DNA of 38,124 nucleotides from Defluviitaleaceae bacterium (GTDB lineage Bacteria > Bacillota > Clostridia > Lachnospirales > WRAA01), in NCBI GenBank assembly GCA_009780015.1, contig WRAW01000017.1:1-38124 (forward strand). The letters are read 5' to 3'. Position numbers and translations under genes: made by a program. Below are positions 8,363-15,718 of this stretch, one piece after another (positions within the stretch are counted from its first letter, which is position 1; every line of letters begins with the position of its first letter). A model generated the notes under the pieces. It was not told the DNA's origin, searched no databases, and saw only the letters and a list, made by a program, of their open reading frames with translations.

Positions 8363-8932
8363 ATGAATAGCCTAGCGCACCAGTACGATACCGATATTAA
8401 AACCGAACTTATCGACGGCGTAATTTACGCAATGTCTAGCCCTACCTTTAAGCACAACAAAGTAGCATTTAGAATAGCTAAGATTTTCGATAATTATTTA
8501 AGTGGCAAAAATTGTGAAGTGGTACAGACGTTTAACCTCCAATTAACTGAGAAAGACCAATTCATACCTGATGTAATGGTTGTGTGCAGGCAAGATATCA
8601 TAAAGGATGATGCTGTATATGGAGTGCCGGACATTGTGGTAGAGGTACTCTCGCCCGCAACCGCGAAACGTGACAAGGGCTATAAAAAGAACCTTTACGC
8701 GCGCTGCGGCGTAAAAGAATACTGGCTGGTCGACACAAACAATCGCTCGATAGAAGTTTATTATAACACCGACGGAACATATGAGCTTCATGATATCTAT
8801 CAAATATACCCTGATTATGTAATTAAAAGCATGACCGACGATGAAAAAGCCGCCGTCGTTTACGAATTCAAGACATTGCTCTTTGATGATCTTCTGATAA
8901 AGGTCGAAGACGTATTCGACGGCATAGCATAG
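8363..8932 (+). CDS. Uma2 family (DUF820) putative restriction endonuclease
   Basis: Protein of 189 residues with the PD-(D/E)XK nuclease-fold pattern of Uma2 proteins: PDVMVVC near residue 73, PDIVVEVLSP near 92, and KGYKKNLYARCGVKEYWLVD. The family is very common in cyanobacteria and occurs in many Bacillota; its biological role is not established. It has AACGGAGGACAATAT before the ATG and follows yhbY by 15 bp, so it is probably read with that operon. Its A+T content is visibly higher than that of its neighbours, which hints at acquisition. No partner methylase is adjacent. Confidence 0.85.
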   Translation: MNSLAHQYDTDIKTELIDGVIYAMSSPTFKHNKVAFRIAKIFDNYLSGKNCEVVQTFNLQLTEKDQFIPDVMVVCRQDIIKDDAVYGVPDIVVEVLSPATAKRDKGYKKNLYARCGVKEYWLVDTNNRSIEVYYNTDGTYELHDIYQIYPDYVIKSMTDDEKAAVVYEFKTLLFDDLLIKVEDVFDGIA

Positions 8933-8973
8933 CTCAGCAGTGTCACACAAACTTAAACCGAGAGGTGAAAGCA

Positions 8974-10833
8974 TTGATCGTAAAGAGAATTCTGGCGCTG
9001 ATTCTGGTATTGTCGCTGCTGCCGGCGGCGGTTGTCTACGCCAATGTGCAGATCACACACATAACGGACGCGACCGTAACCCAGATTGTCAGCACATCTG
9101 CGATCCGCGTACAGCTAAGCGGCGGTCAGACGGCGCTTGTGCGCATCCATGGCGTAAGCCCGATAATTTCCGTGCCCAACAACAACGAGCACGCCCGGGC
9201 GTTTCTGCACAATAACGTCATGGGCCGGCAGGTTCGTTTGTCTCCGCCCGGCGGCGTCCCTCAGATGGACGGGCGATTCAATGTAATGACCGTCATACTT
9301 GACGGCGTGAACATAGCCGAGCGCATTAACGGCGATACTCTCCCGAACATCGTGGACGTTCTGCCGCCGCGCCCGACATTTGCCGACCTGCGCTTTGCCG
9401 GTCAGCTTTTCGTAAACCGCGACGGGCACTTTATCCCGCATTACCGCGGCGACGGTTTTGACGCGGAGCCGCTTTGGTTCTTCTACGACGATGATTTTTT
9501 CAGGTTCAATCCGTTCAACACCGGCCGGACTCTGCTTTATTTCCGCTCGAATAATCACTTCTACCCGTTCTTTCCCGGAGTGAATACTAACTTTACCGGC
9601 AATCTGTTCTACATCGACCCAGACACCGGACAGCGTGGCAGCTTTATCCCCGGAGTAACGCCATATATCGGCCGTGTGTACTTCTGGTCGCAAGGGTCGT
9701 ACCATCTGTACGTGCCTTGGTTCTGGGGCTATACCCATTTCCCATGGTACAACTGGGGCGGCGACAGCAACCCATGGCAATGGAGCGGAGCAAACCATCC
9801 ATGGCAATGGAGCGGCAATGCCAACAACTGGAATCAATGGGGCTTCGGCGAACACAACAACCCCTGGTTCCATTGGGGCGGCTCAAACAATCCCTGGCAT
9901 CACTGGGGCGGTTCAAGCAATCCCTGGCAATGGGGCAGCCCAAACAATCCGCCGCACTTCGTGGATACTAACGACTTACAGTGGCACTGGAACGTTGCAA
10001 ACAGCCCATGGTGGAACTGGAGCGGCAATTGGGGATCGGACGGCTCAATGCATTGGGGCTGGGGCGGAACATGGGGCTGGGATGGTTCGTGGCGTCTAGA
10101 CGGCATACAGCAGCCATGGACGTTTGACGGCCGGAATCCGGCCGGAGCCGGCCAGTGGATCGGCCCGCCAACCCAAGACTGGGTATGGAATGAAAATACC
10201 GAGACTTGGACGCTGGTCGAACATGATCCTAACTGGATATGGGGCGAAACCGAACACGGCTGGCAGTGGTGGAGCGCAAACAACCCGTGGTACTGGGCCG
10301 GAACCAACAACCCATGGCAGTGGGGCGGCGATCAGGGTCACCCATTCCAATGGTACAGCAACAACCCGGGAAGCTGGGGCGCTCAGAATCCATTGTTATG
10401 GAGCACCGACGGTACCGGGCCTTGGGACACTGTCAACAACCCTCTGCAGCACGCTCCCGTTAACGCGCCGTGGTTCAGCAATGCCGGAAGTTCAAACCCG
10501 TGGCAGATGGGCTTTGTTAATTACCCGGACATTGGCTTCATCTGGAAGCCGCAGCTCTACTTCCAAGATGATGAGGGACACTACGTTCCGTTTTTCCCGG
10601 GAATTACGAGACATATAGGAGAAGTCTTTATCCTGCAAGGCACGGAGTTCGTTCCATACAGGCCGCGCTTTGACGGCCCGCGTGAGTGGGAATACTTCCA
10701 CTTTGAGAACAACGCCCTGGAATTGTTCCACAACTTCCGCGATTCCCAGTGGGATAGACACGTCGGGCAGCTATACTACTTCGACCATACCGCAGGGCGC
10801 TTCCTGCCATACCTTGGAAGCCCAATACGCTAA
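8974..10833 (+). CDS. secreted protein with SNase-like OB domain and Trp/Asn-rich repeats
   Basis: A 619-residue exported protein with no clear named family. It begins with a signal peptide (IVKRILALILVLSLLPAAVVYA). Residues of about 25-125 resemble a staphylococcal-nuclease OB fold (TVTQIVSTSAIRVQLSGG, VRIHG, ARAFLHN, RQVRLSPP, VILDGVNIAERI), but the catalytic Arg and Asp/Glu set is not evident. Residues of about 250-515 hold about 45 tryptophans in NNPWxWxG units. The flanks contain aromatic modules of the type LYFxxxxxHxxPFFPGxTxxIGxVF, occurring before and after the Trp block. The start chosen is TTG 8974 behind AGAGGTGA; in-frame GTG 8965 is possible. It may be a wall-associated or carbohydrate-binding protein; that is inference only. 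A 10-bp hairpin follows at 10841. Confidence 0.8.
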   Translation: MIVKRILALILVLSLLPAAVVYANVQITHITDATVTQIVSTSAIRVQLSGGQTALVRIHGVSPIISVPNNNEHARAFLHNNVMGRQVRLSPPGGVPQMDGRFNVMTVILDGVNIAERINGDTLPNIVDVLPPRPTFADLRFAGQLFVNRDGHFIPHYRGDGFDAEPLWFFYDDDFFRFNPFNTGRTLLYFRSNNHFYPFFPGVNTNFTGNLFYIDPDTGQRGSFIPGVTPYIGRVYFWSQGSYHLYVPWFWGYTHFPWYNWGGDSNPWQWSGANHPWQWSGNANNWNQWGFGEHNNPWFHWGGSNNPWHHWGGSSNPWQWGSPNNPPHFVDTNDLQWHWNVANSPWWNWSGNWGSDGSMHWGWGGTWGWDGSWRLDGIQQPWTFDGRNPAGAGQWIGPPTQDWVWNENTETWTLVEHDPNWIWGETEHGWQWWSANNPWYWAGTNNPWQWGGDQGHPFQWYSNNPGSWGAQNPLLWSTDGTGPWDTVNNPLQHAPVNAPWFSNAGSSNPWQMGFVNYPDIGFIWKPQLYFQDDEGHYVPFFPGITRHIGEVFILQGTEFVPYRPRFDGPREWEYFHFENNALELFHNFRDSQWDRHVGQLYYFDHTAGRFLPYLGSPIR

Positions 10834-10840
10834 CAAACAA

Positions 10841-10870
10841 GACCTCCCGTGCAGTAATGAACGGGAGGTC
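10841..10870 (+). terminator. hairpin after the Trp-rich gene
   Basis: Perfect 10-bp stem GACCTCCCGT/ACGGGAGGTC with a 10-base loop, eight bases after the stop. There is no long T run, so termination is likely but not certain. Confidence 0.6.
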
Positions 10871-10906
10871 TATAACTTGCGCATACAAAAAGACAGGAGC
10901 AAAGAA

Positions 10907-11437
10907 ATGTTAGCTGAGTTACGGCATATTCTAAGTGTATACGAAATTGTGCCCATAACTGAAGACAATTATAATGACGTCTTGGAAGTGTACGAGACAA
11001 ATCAAGACTTCTTTCTGCTTACGGAGGGGAAGAGGGCGGAACTATCCGACATTTTATCGGGAATTACGGCCGTGCCCGAAGGTTTTAACCTGAGTGACAA
11101 GCACTTTGTCGGAATATGGAGAGACGGCAGTATCGTCGCGGTATTGGACTTGCTGGTAGGTTTTCCTGATCCAAATTGTGTGTTGATTGGATTGCTGCTG
11201 GTGCATGGAGGACTAAAAGGCCGAGGTATCGGCACAGAAATTGCAAAATCCATACTTAGAGCATCAGAGAGTATATGTCGCAATGAGGTCAGACTTGGCG
11301 TAATTGACAAAAATACACGTGGGATAGATTTTTGGACGAAGATGGGATTCGAGCAAGTTGGAAAATCAACCGCTGCCCAAAGGGGAATACAACTGGAAAT
11401 AACTATCTTCAAGTACTATTTAAATGGCAATGAATAG
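10907..11437 (+). CDS. GNAT family N-acetyltransferase
   Basis: Acetyl-CoA-dependent acyltransferase of 176 residues; substrate unknown. Motif A with the acetyl-CoA loop is seen as LLLVHGGLKGRGIGTEIA, and the C-terminal FWTKMGFEQVG matches motif B of GNAT proteins. The start is ATG 10907 with CAGGAGCAAAGAA in front; the frame is open upstream but that part overlaps the Trp-rich gene. It is A+T-rich compared with its left neighbours and opens an accessory patch running to about 13600. Confidence 0.85.
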   Translation: MLAELRHILSVYEIVPITEDNYNDVLEVYETNQDFFLLTEGKRAELSDILSGITAVPEGFNLSDKHFVGIWRDGSIVAVLDLLVGFPDPNCVLIGLLLVHGGLKGRGIGTEIAKSILRASESICRNEVRLGVIDKNTRGIDFWTKMGFEQVGKSTAAQRGIQLEITIFKYYLNGNE

Positions 11438-11538
11438 TTAAAACATCTTGCTCTACAGTGTCTAAATATGTTATAATATGGATGTCCAATCAGGCGGTTG
11501 GTCTTGCTCCCTGCTCCTTACGGAAAGGGGGGATGCGT

Positions 11539-11622
11539 ATGACGCCATTTGAAGTTATATACTTACTTCTAGTTGGTATCAGGATATGCAAAAAAGCCGA
11601 AGTTCCTATAATTTCGATACAT
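11539..11622 (+). pseudogene. remnant of a holin-like toxin peptide gene (Hol_Tox type)
   Basis: A AAAGGGGGGATGCGT ribosome binding region leads into MTPFEVIYLLLVGI, which resembles the start of the small putative holin-like toxins (typically MTxYExLxLMI...). After 14 residues the similarity stops and the frame runs into unrelated sequence, so the gene looks decayed. The resemblance is short and the call is tentative. Confidence 0.35.
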
Positions 11623-11629
11623 AGCCGCC

Positions 11630-11773
11630 TCAACGTTAATTTTTGCAGGCGTGTCCATTGCCGGTATCGTCAAAAGACTTGGTCATTTCAGCGTAACCGC
11701 CACGCAAAAAATGTATCTACACATTATCCAGAGCTTGAAAATCAAGACAATGATAAAATTACCAAATACTTAG
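11630..11773 (+). pseudogene. C-terminal fragment of a tyrosine recombinase/integrase
   Basis: One frame reads STLIFAGVSIAGIVKRLGH then FSVTATQKMYLHIIQS and ends at TAG 11771-11773. This matches the C-terminal core of phage-type integrases: the A..LI..GV.I..V..RLGH box with its conserved His, followed by the region of the catalytic Tyr (KMYLH). Everything upstream of this box, including the catalytic Arg, is missing, and the codons before it show RY where RH is usual. It is a relic of a mobile element that may have brought in the neighbouring defence genes. Confidence 0.6.
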
Positions 11774-11789
11774 CTATGCTTGAGTGAGC

Positions 11790-11813
11790 AAAAAGGCGCA
11801 TATGCGCCTTTTT
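11790..11813. terminator. bidirectional intrinsic terminator
   Basis: Perfect 24-bp palindrome AAAAAGGCGCAT/ATGCGCCTTTTT between the integrase remnant (+) and the end of hsdS (-). A and T runs on both sides allow termination in both directions. Confidence 0.85.
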
Positions 11814-12996
11814 AGGTGAACATTTTTTGTAGATATGCAGATTTTAGTTGTTTTAGTTTTTCCGCTTTTTCAGATTGGGTGGTTATTTGCGTGTCGAGAT
11901 TGTGGAAAAAATCGCCTATTGTGATTTGTTCTTCAATAGCTGGGCATGGAATAAGCATTTTAGTTATCATTTCTCTTCTCACAGAGTCTACCGAAGTTTT
12001 AGCGTTATATTTTTGCGATTCCTTTATGAAGTTTGTGGCAAAATACTGGTAGAAAAACAAACCATATACATCATTAAAATCCGATATTTTATATACTCTT
12101 TGATGGTAGTCAAACTTTCCATTCACATAATGAAAAACTTTACCAACCCCAACCCCATCACCAACAGTTAAGACTGCCTCGCCATCAAATGAATATGAGT
12201 TTATTTTTTCAATTTTGGGCGAACGGACGTAAAAATCGTATTCACCATCCGAAATAGCGTCTTGTGTGTCCTTGCCACCAGTTTTTACATCCGCAAAACT
12301 TTCTATCGTCCGAATTTCCCAATCCCCAGCGAACCCAGCGAACCTCACTCTCGGCACACGCTCCCCATCTTGCGGAAACATCTGTTGTAAGTATGCCGTC
12401 TTTAGCTGTTTCAACAAAGCAACTTTTCGCTGGGTGGCATGGATAATATCGTCAAGAGTGCGGAAGAATGAGCCGATGGCGGTTTGTTCGGGGAGCGTTG
12501 GGGCTTTCATATCGTATTGAGCTAAATTCGTAAAGGTTATTCCAAATACTTTTAAGCCTGTTCCAACATGACTGCCAAATTTTTTGAATCCGTCTGTATG
12601 GAAAAGGTGATATAAAAATAATGGGTTTGTGTCTATTGGGCGTATTGCGATTGTATGCAACCCTGCAATGATTTTATCTTTTGGAGTATGCAAAACAACA
12701 CATGGTTCAGCAATCCCTGTGTAATCTTCCGAGGCATCGGCTAAAACCAAATCACCTTGAGCAATGGGGATATAGTTGCCAATCTTAATGTTTGGAAGTT
12801 GCTCATCGCGAGTAACCATATCGGCTACTTGCTTATGAATATCACCATAATGGATATACCTATATCCTGTTGCATCGTTGGTTTCAACATCACGAGATAA
12901 TGAATAGGATTTTAATTTCTCGACAACCTCGCCTAATTTCCGCTGTGTCCAAGCGTCAGTAAACCCCTTGAACCTAATCTCAGGCATATTCGTCAT
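11812..12996 (-). CDS. hsdS: type I restriction-modification specificity subunit
   Basis: DNA-recognition subunit of a type I restriction system; 394 residues with two target recognition domains. TRD1 spans about 1-150 (opens PEIRFKGFTDAWTQRKLGEV). A central conserved spacer, LPEQTAIGSFF..LDDII then LLKQLKTAYLQQMFP, follows at about 155-200. TRD2 is at about 205-345 (WEIRTIESFADV), and a second conserved helix region closes the protein (EEQITIGDFF, LKQLKSAYLQKMF). Both halves look intact. The start is ATG 12996 behind a perfect AAAGGAGG; an upstream in-frame start lies inside the neighbour. No hsdM or hsdR is in the window, so it may work with subunits encoded elsewhere or be an orphan. It overlaps the stop of the upstream truncated gene as TAATG. 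Confidence 0.93.
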   Translation of the reverse strand: MTNMPEIRFKGFTDAWTQRKLGEVVEKLKSYSLSRDVETNDATGYRYIHYGDIHKQVADMVTRDEQLPNIKIGNYIPIAQGDLVLADASEDYTGIAEPCVVLHTPKDKIIAGLHTIAIRPIDTNPLFLYHLFHTDGFKKFGSHVGTGLKVFGITFTNLAQYDMKAPTLPEQTAIGSFFRTLDDIIHATQRKVALLKQLKTAYLQQMFPQDGERVPRVRFAGFAGDWEIRTIESFADVKTGGKDTQDAISDGEYDFYVRSPKIEKINSYSFDGEAVLTVGDGVGVGKVFHYVNGKFDYHQRVYKISDFNDVYGLFFYQYFATNFIKESQKYNAKTSVDSVRREMITKMLIPCPAIEEQITIGDFFHNLDTQITTQSEKAEKLKQLKSAYLQKMFT

Positions 12997-13223
12997 TACA
13001 CATCCTCCTTTGACCAAGCGGTTAGCTTGGTTAACCAGTTTGCAAAATGGCGGCGCTTTCTTGAGATTTTATCAATACTGATTTGTTCTGCTAAGTCTAT
13101 ACCGCCACTAACTTTTGAGTAATCGGGGATAGCCATAGCAATAACGCCCACGTTTTGCAGACAGGGGTTAAGAACTATGTTTACAAAATTTGCCCCTTCG
13201 TAAAGTATGTAAAGCCGCTTCAT
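12996..13223 (-). pseudogene. truncated DUF4276-like (TOPRIM-type) protein
   Basis: A 75-residue reading frame opening MKRLYILYEGANFVNIVLNPCLQNVGV, which resembles the start of DUF4276 proteins (usually ILVEGQTEExFV..vLxPhL..xGV). The TEE stretch is missing, apparently by a small deletion, and the protein ends far short of the family's roughly 200 residues. The last 24 residues (KISRKRRHFANWLTKLTAW...) are of unknown origin. It has a good ribosome binding site (GAGAGGAGAG) and overlaps the hsdS start, so it may still serve as a translated leader for hsdS. DUF4276 genes often pair with AAA ATPases, and such a fragment lies just upstream. Confidence 0.5.
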
Positions 13224-13254
13224 CGTGAAACTCTCCTCTCGAAGAGATTTTTTT

Positions 13255-13428
13255 CTATAGCTCGCACTGCGTATAGTTTTTCAGTAAGTCAAAAACAGAA
13301 ACGAAATTGGACTTGCCCGCATTATTCGCACCGATAAGCACGTTGATTTTGTTTAAATCTAATTCGCACTCTTTGATGGACTTAAATCTCTTTATCATAG
13401 TTCGGCTTAATTGTTCTTGTCTTTCCAT
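13255..13428 (-). pseudogene. N-terminal fragment of an AAA/OLD-like ATPase
   Basis: Fifty-seven codons from ATG 13428 to TAG 13255-13257. They read MIKRFKSIKECELDLNKINV and then LIGANNAGKSNFVSVFDLL, with a complete Walker A (GANNAGKS). This is the start of AAA_21/AAA_15-type ATPases of abortive-infection and other defence systems, normally 350 residues or more. Walker B, signature and later parts are missing; the next gene begins after the stop. Together with the DUF4276-like fragment it looks like a deleted two-gene defence module. Confidence 0.65.
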
Positions 13429-13463
13429 ACTTATTACGTACCTGTCCTATAAGTATAACAAGA

Positions 13464-13592
13464 AATAACCGCTCCTACCGTGGCAAGGACGAGCGGCTAT
13501 TCTTAACTATTAAATAAGGATGCTGCGAGGCCAACTGCCTCAATGGTTGGCGGGAACAGGTGCGGGTTATTATACCCACGCCTGTTTTCTTT
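13464..13592 (+). ncRNA. structured RNA-like block with three hairpins and terminator
   Basis: Read on the + strand there are three successive stems: AATAACCGCTC/GAGCGGCTATT (13464-13501, one mismatch), GCCAAC/GTTGGC (13530-13551) and AACAGGTGCGGGT/ACCCACGCCTGTT (13555-13586, one wobble, one mismatch), followed by TTCTTT. A similar hairpin series is found downstream of small holin-like toxin genes in other Bacillota as far as I recall, so it may be the 3' part of such a transcript or a regulatory RNA. No intact toxin gene precedes it here. Confidence 0.45.
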
Positions 13593-13634
13593 ATACATAT
13601 ATTGTATATCAATGGCTTTGATATGTCAAGTATG

Positions 13635-14465
13635 CTACGATTTGAAGCCGATTAATTTTTCGAGCCATGCGACCGTACGGTAAAGTCCTGCCGCCATCAG
13701 CATCAGGAGCATGATACTGAGCATGACCCAGTCCATTCGGAATATCTGTGACCCGTAGATAATCAGGAACCCCAGACCGGTGTTCGCGACTAGGAATTCT
13801 CCTACGACCACACCTATGAATGACAGTCCGATGTTTATGCGCAGCGTGTTGAATATAGAGGGCACGCTTGCCGGCAGAATTACCTTGGTCAGAGCTTGGA
13901 GCTTTGTTCCGCCGAAGGTGAATATAAGTTTGATCTTTTCTTGGTTGACCTCAAGGAAGGCTTGCAGCATGTTCATGATGGTGACTATAATGGATGTGAG
14001 TATTGCCGTAATAAGCACGGACCGGAAGTTAGTGCCGAACATAACGATTATGACGGGCGCCAGGGCTGTTTTGGGCATTGAGTTGAACATAACCAGGTAT
14101 GGCTCGAGCACCTTTCGCAAGAACTCGTTCCACCAGAGCGCCATGGCGATTGCGACGCCAAGCAGGCTGCTCAGGGCAAAGCCGAGCAATGTCATGCCCA
14201 GTGTGGAGCCGATGTGCTGCCAGAGTTGGCCCGTCGCGAGAAGCCCCTGAGCGCCCGAGATAATGCGCGTCGGCTGGCTGAATATGAACGCGTCGATGAC
14301 GCGCGCGCGCGCGGCAAGCTCCCACAAGCCAAAGAAGCTGGCCGCAAGCGCCGCCTGTGTAATAAGCACAAGCCGCCGCCTCCGCTTCACCGCGCGCAGG
14401 TATGCGTCATGCTCCGGCGTATGTGCGAGTGCGGTAGTATCCACTAGACCTCCAGCTCCTTCCAT
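13635..14465 (-). CDS. ABC transporter permease (NitT/TauT type, SsuC-like)
   Basis: Inner-membrane permease of 276 residues with about six hydrophobic segments. The cytoplasmic coupling loop typical of binding-protein-dependent importers is seen as FGGTKLQALTKVILPASVPSI. The class imports nitrate, taurine, sulfonates, thiamine precursors and similar solutes; the substrate here cannot be told. It overlaps the ATPase gene by 22 bp with ATG 14465 as start; GTG 14444 is an alternative behind GGAGGT but with very short spacing. No substrate-binding protein gene is adjacent, which is unusual. Confidence 0.88.
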   Translation of the reverse strand: MEGAGGLVDTTALAHTPEHDAYLRAVKRRRRLVLITQAALAASFFGLWELAARARVIDAFIFSQPTRIISGAQGLLATGQLWQHIGSTLGMTLLGFALSSLLGVAIAMALWWNEFLRKVLEPYLVMFNSMPKTALAPVIIVMFGTNFRSVLITAILTSIIVTIMNMLQAFLEVNQEKIKLIFTFGGTKLQALTKVILPASVPSIFNTLRINIGLSFIGVVVGEFLVANTGLGFLIIYGSQIFRMDWVMLSIMLLMLMAAGLYRTVAWLEKLIGFKS

Positions 14466-15214
14466 ATCAGGTTGAAATATTTACGAAAATCGGGGTGTTC
14501 ACGTGCCTTGATGGGAGAAGTCTCTATGTTTGACAGGCCAACGTGATGTATGTTTATAATTCGCGAAGGGCGCTTGCTCAGTACTATCACGCGGTCGGAC
14601 ACGCTTACGGCTTCCGAGATGTCGTGCGTTACCAGCACTGCCGTCTTACCCTCCTTGCGGATGATCGTCGCTATGTCGTCGGCTACGCGCAGGCGCGTTT
14701 GGTAGTCCAGAGCGCTGAAGGGCTCGTCGAGAAGCAGTATGCTGGGGTCTATGGCAAGGGTGCGGATCAGTGCGGCTCTCTGTCTCATGCCGCCTGAAAG
14801 CTGAGATGGCCGATGGTTGCGAAACTCCGACAAACCGTAGCGCGCCAGCAGGCTCTCGCAGGCGGCTCGGTTTTGAGCGCACAGCTCGCCGCGCACTTCG
14901 AGCCCCAGCAGCGCGTTGCCAAGAATTGTGCGCCACTCAAAGAGGTGGTCGCTTTGGAGCATGTATCCAACCGTACGCCGTGTCTTTTTCCCTTCGGCGG
15001 CCGTTTTACCGCCGATCAAACACTCACCGCGCGAAGGCGCCAGCAAGCTTGATATTATCGAGAGCAGCGTTGATTTGCCGCAGCCCGAGGGCCCGACAAT
15101 GCTCACAAATTCACCTTCATAAACGTCAAAGCTAACATCTTCTATCGCAATGGTCTCATTGACCGGATCATGAAAGTTCATGCCTATGTCTTTAAGTTCC
15201 AGTATTAAGCCCAT
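14444..15214 (-). CDS. ABC transporter ATP-binding protein (NitT/TauT type, SsuB-like)
   Basis: ATPase of 256 residues that drives the permease encoded next. Visible motifs: Walker A GPSGCGKST, Q-loop region YMLQSDHLFEWRT, signature LSGGMRQRAAL, Walker B ILLLDEPFSALD and switch His in VTHDISEA. The start is ATG 15214 with AAGGAGG and a five-base spacer; the frame extends upstream without support. Its leader is followed by a 12-bp hairpin at 15250-15280. The pair needs a lipoprotein binding component that is not in this window. Confidence 0.92.
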   Translation of the reverse strand: MGLILELKDIGMNFHDPVNETIAIEDVSFDVYEGEFVSIVGPSGCGKSTLLSIISSLLAPSRGECLIGGKTAAEGKKTRRTVGYMLQSDHLFEWRTILGNALLGLEVRGELCAQNRAACESLLARYGLSEFRNHRPSQLSGGMRQRAALIRTLAIDPSILLLDEPFSALDYQTRLRVADDIATIIRKEGKTAVLVTHDISEAVSVSDRVIVLSKRPSRIINIHHVGLSNIETSPIKAREHPDFRKYFNLIWKELEV

Positions 15215-15249
15215 GACTGCCTCCTTGGAGCGTGCTCTACAATAATGTG

Positions 15250-15423
15250 AGTTCGATGAACAAAAACCGTTCATCGAACTTCGATTATATCCGCAGAATT
15301 TGCAGGAAAACTACCGCACTCCGTGCCCTACGGGCACGTCAAAGAATTCTGCGGATAACCTGAAAAATGCTTCGCATTTTCAGCCGCTTACGCGGCTGAT
15401 TCGACTTCGTCGAACTCAGGTTA
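15250..15423. repeat. cluster of stacked palindromes, part able to fold as a cloverleaf
   Basis: Three units lie end to end. (1) 15250-15280: perfect 12-bp stem AGTTCGATGAAC/GTTCATCGAACT. (2) 15289-15356: 12-bp perfect stem ATCCGCAGAATT/AATTCTGCGGAT enclosing GTGCCC/GGGCAC. (3) 15356-15423: outer 8-bp stem TAACCTGA/TCAGGTTA enclosing AAAATGC/GCATTTT, AGCCGC/GCGGCT and TTCGAC/GTCGAA hairpins. There is no coding content. The remaining sequence to 15595 shows no gene. Confidence 0.8.
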
Positions 15424-15595
15424 CAATAGTATGATATTAATTTTGACCAAGTTTTGTGCAAGCATGACCGCGGGTTCTTAGAACAAGTACTGAGCTTGCG
15501 AAGCTTCTCGATACCTGAATGAAGCTTCCGGCCACCGGAGTGAATATTTTTGATGAAATTTCAGAGACTATAAAGTACATATCCAAAAAAAAGAG

Positions 15596-15624
15596 TTGAA
15601 AAAGTTGGCAACACGATATATAAT
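15596..15624 (+). promoter_or_regulatory. promoter of the Nudix/membrane protein operon
   Basis: TTGAAA at 15596-15601, 17 bp spacer, TATAAT at 15619-15624. About 85-90 nt separate it from the GTG start at 15719; the leader contains a GTGCCGGC/GCGCGTGCG G+C-rich stretch without a clear riboswitch. Confidence 0.75.
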
Positions 15625-15718
15625 GAATTGAGCAGCTGTTGTGCCGGCTTGTTTTTCGGCGCGTGCGCTGCCCTAGCCCACCGCGGGTACTATGTTCCGC
15701 TGTATCGGAGGAATCTCT

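Noticed and set aside
9115-9873. Long - strand open frame opposite the Trp-rich gene
   Set aside because: A by-product of the repetitive, G-rich coding sequence; no start signal and no family resemblance.
9674-10099. Overlapping + strand frames inside the Trp-rich region
   Set aside because: Low-complexity frame shadows of the NNPWxWxG repeats.
15356-15423. tRNA gene at the cloverleaf-like sequence
   Set aside because: No GGTTCRA T-loop, no D-loop consensus, arms of wrong size and no CCA-type acceptor.
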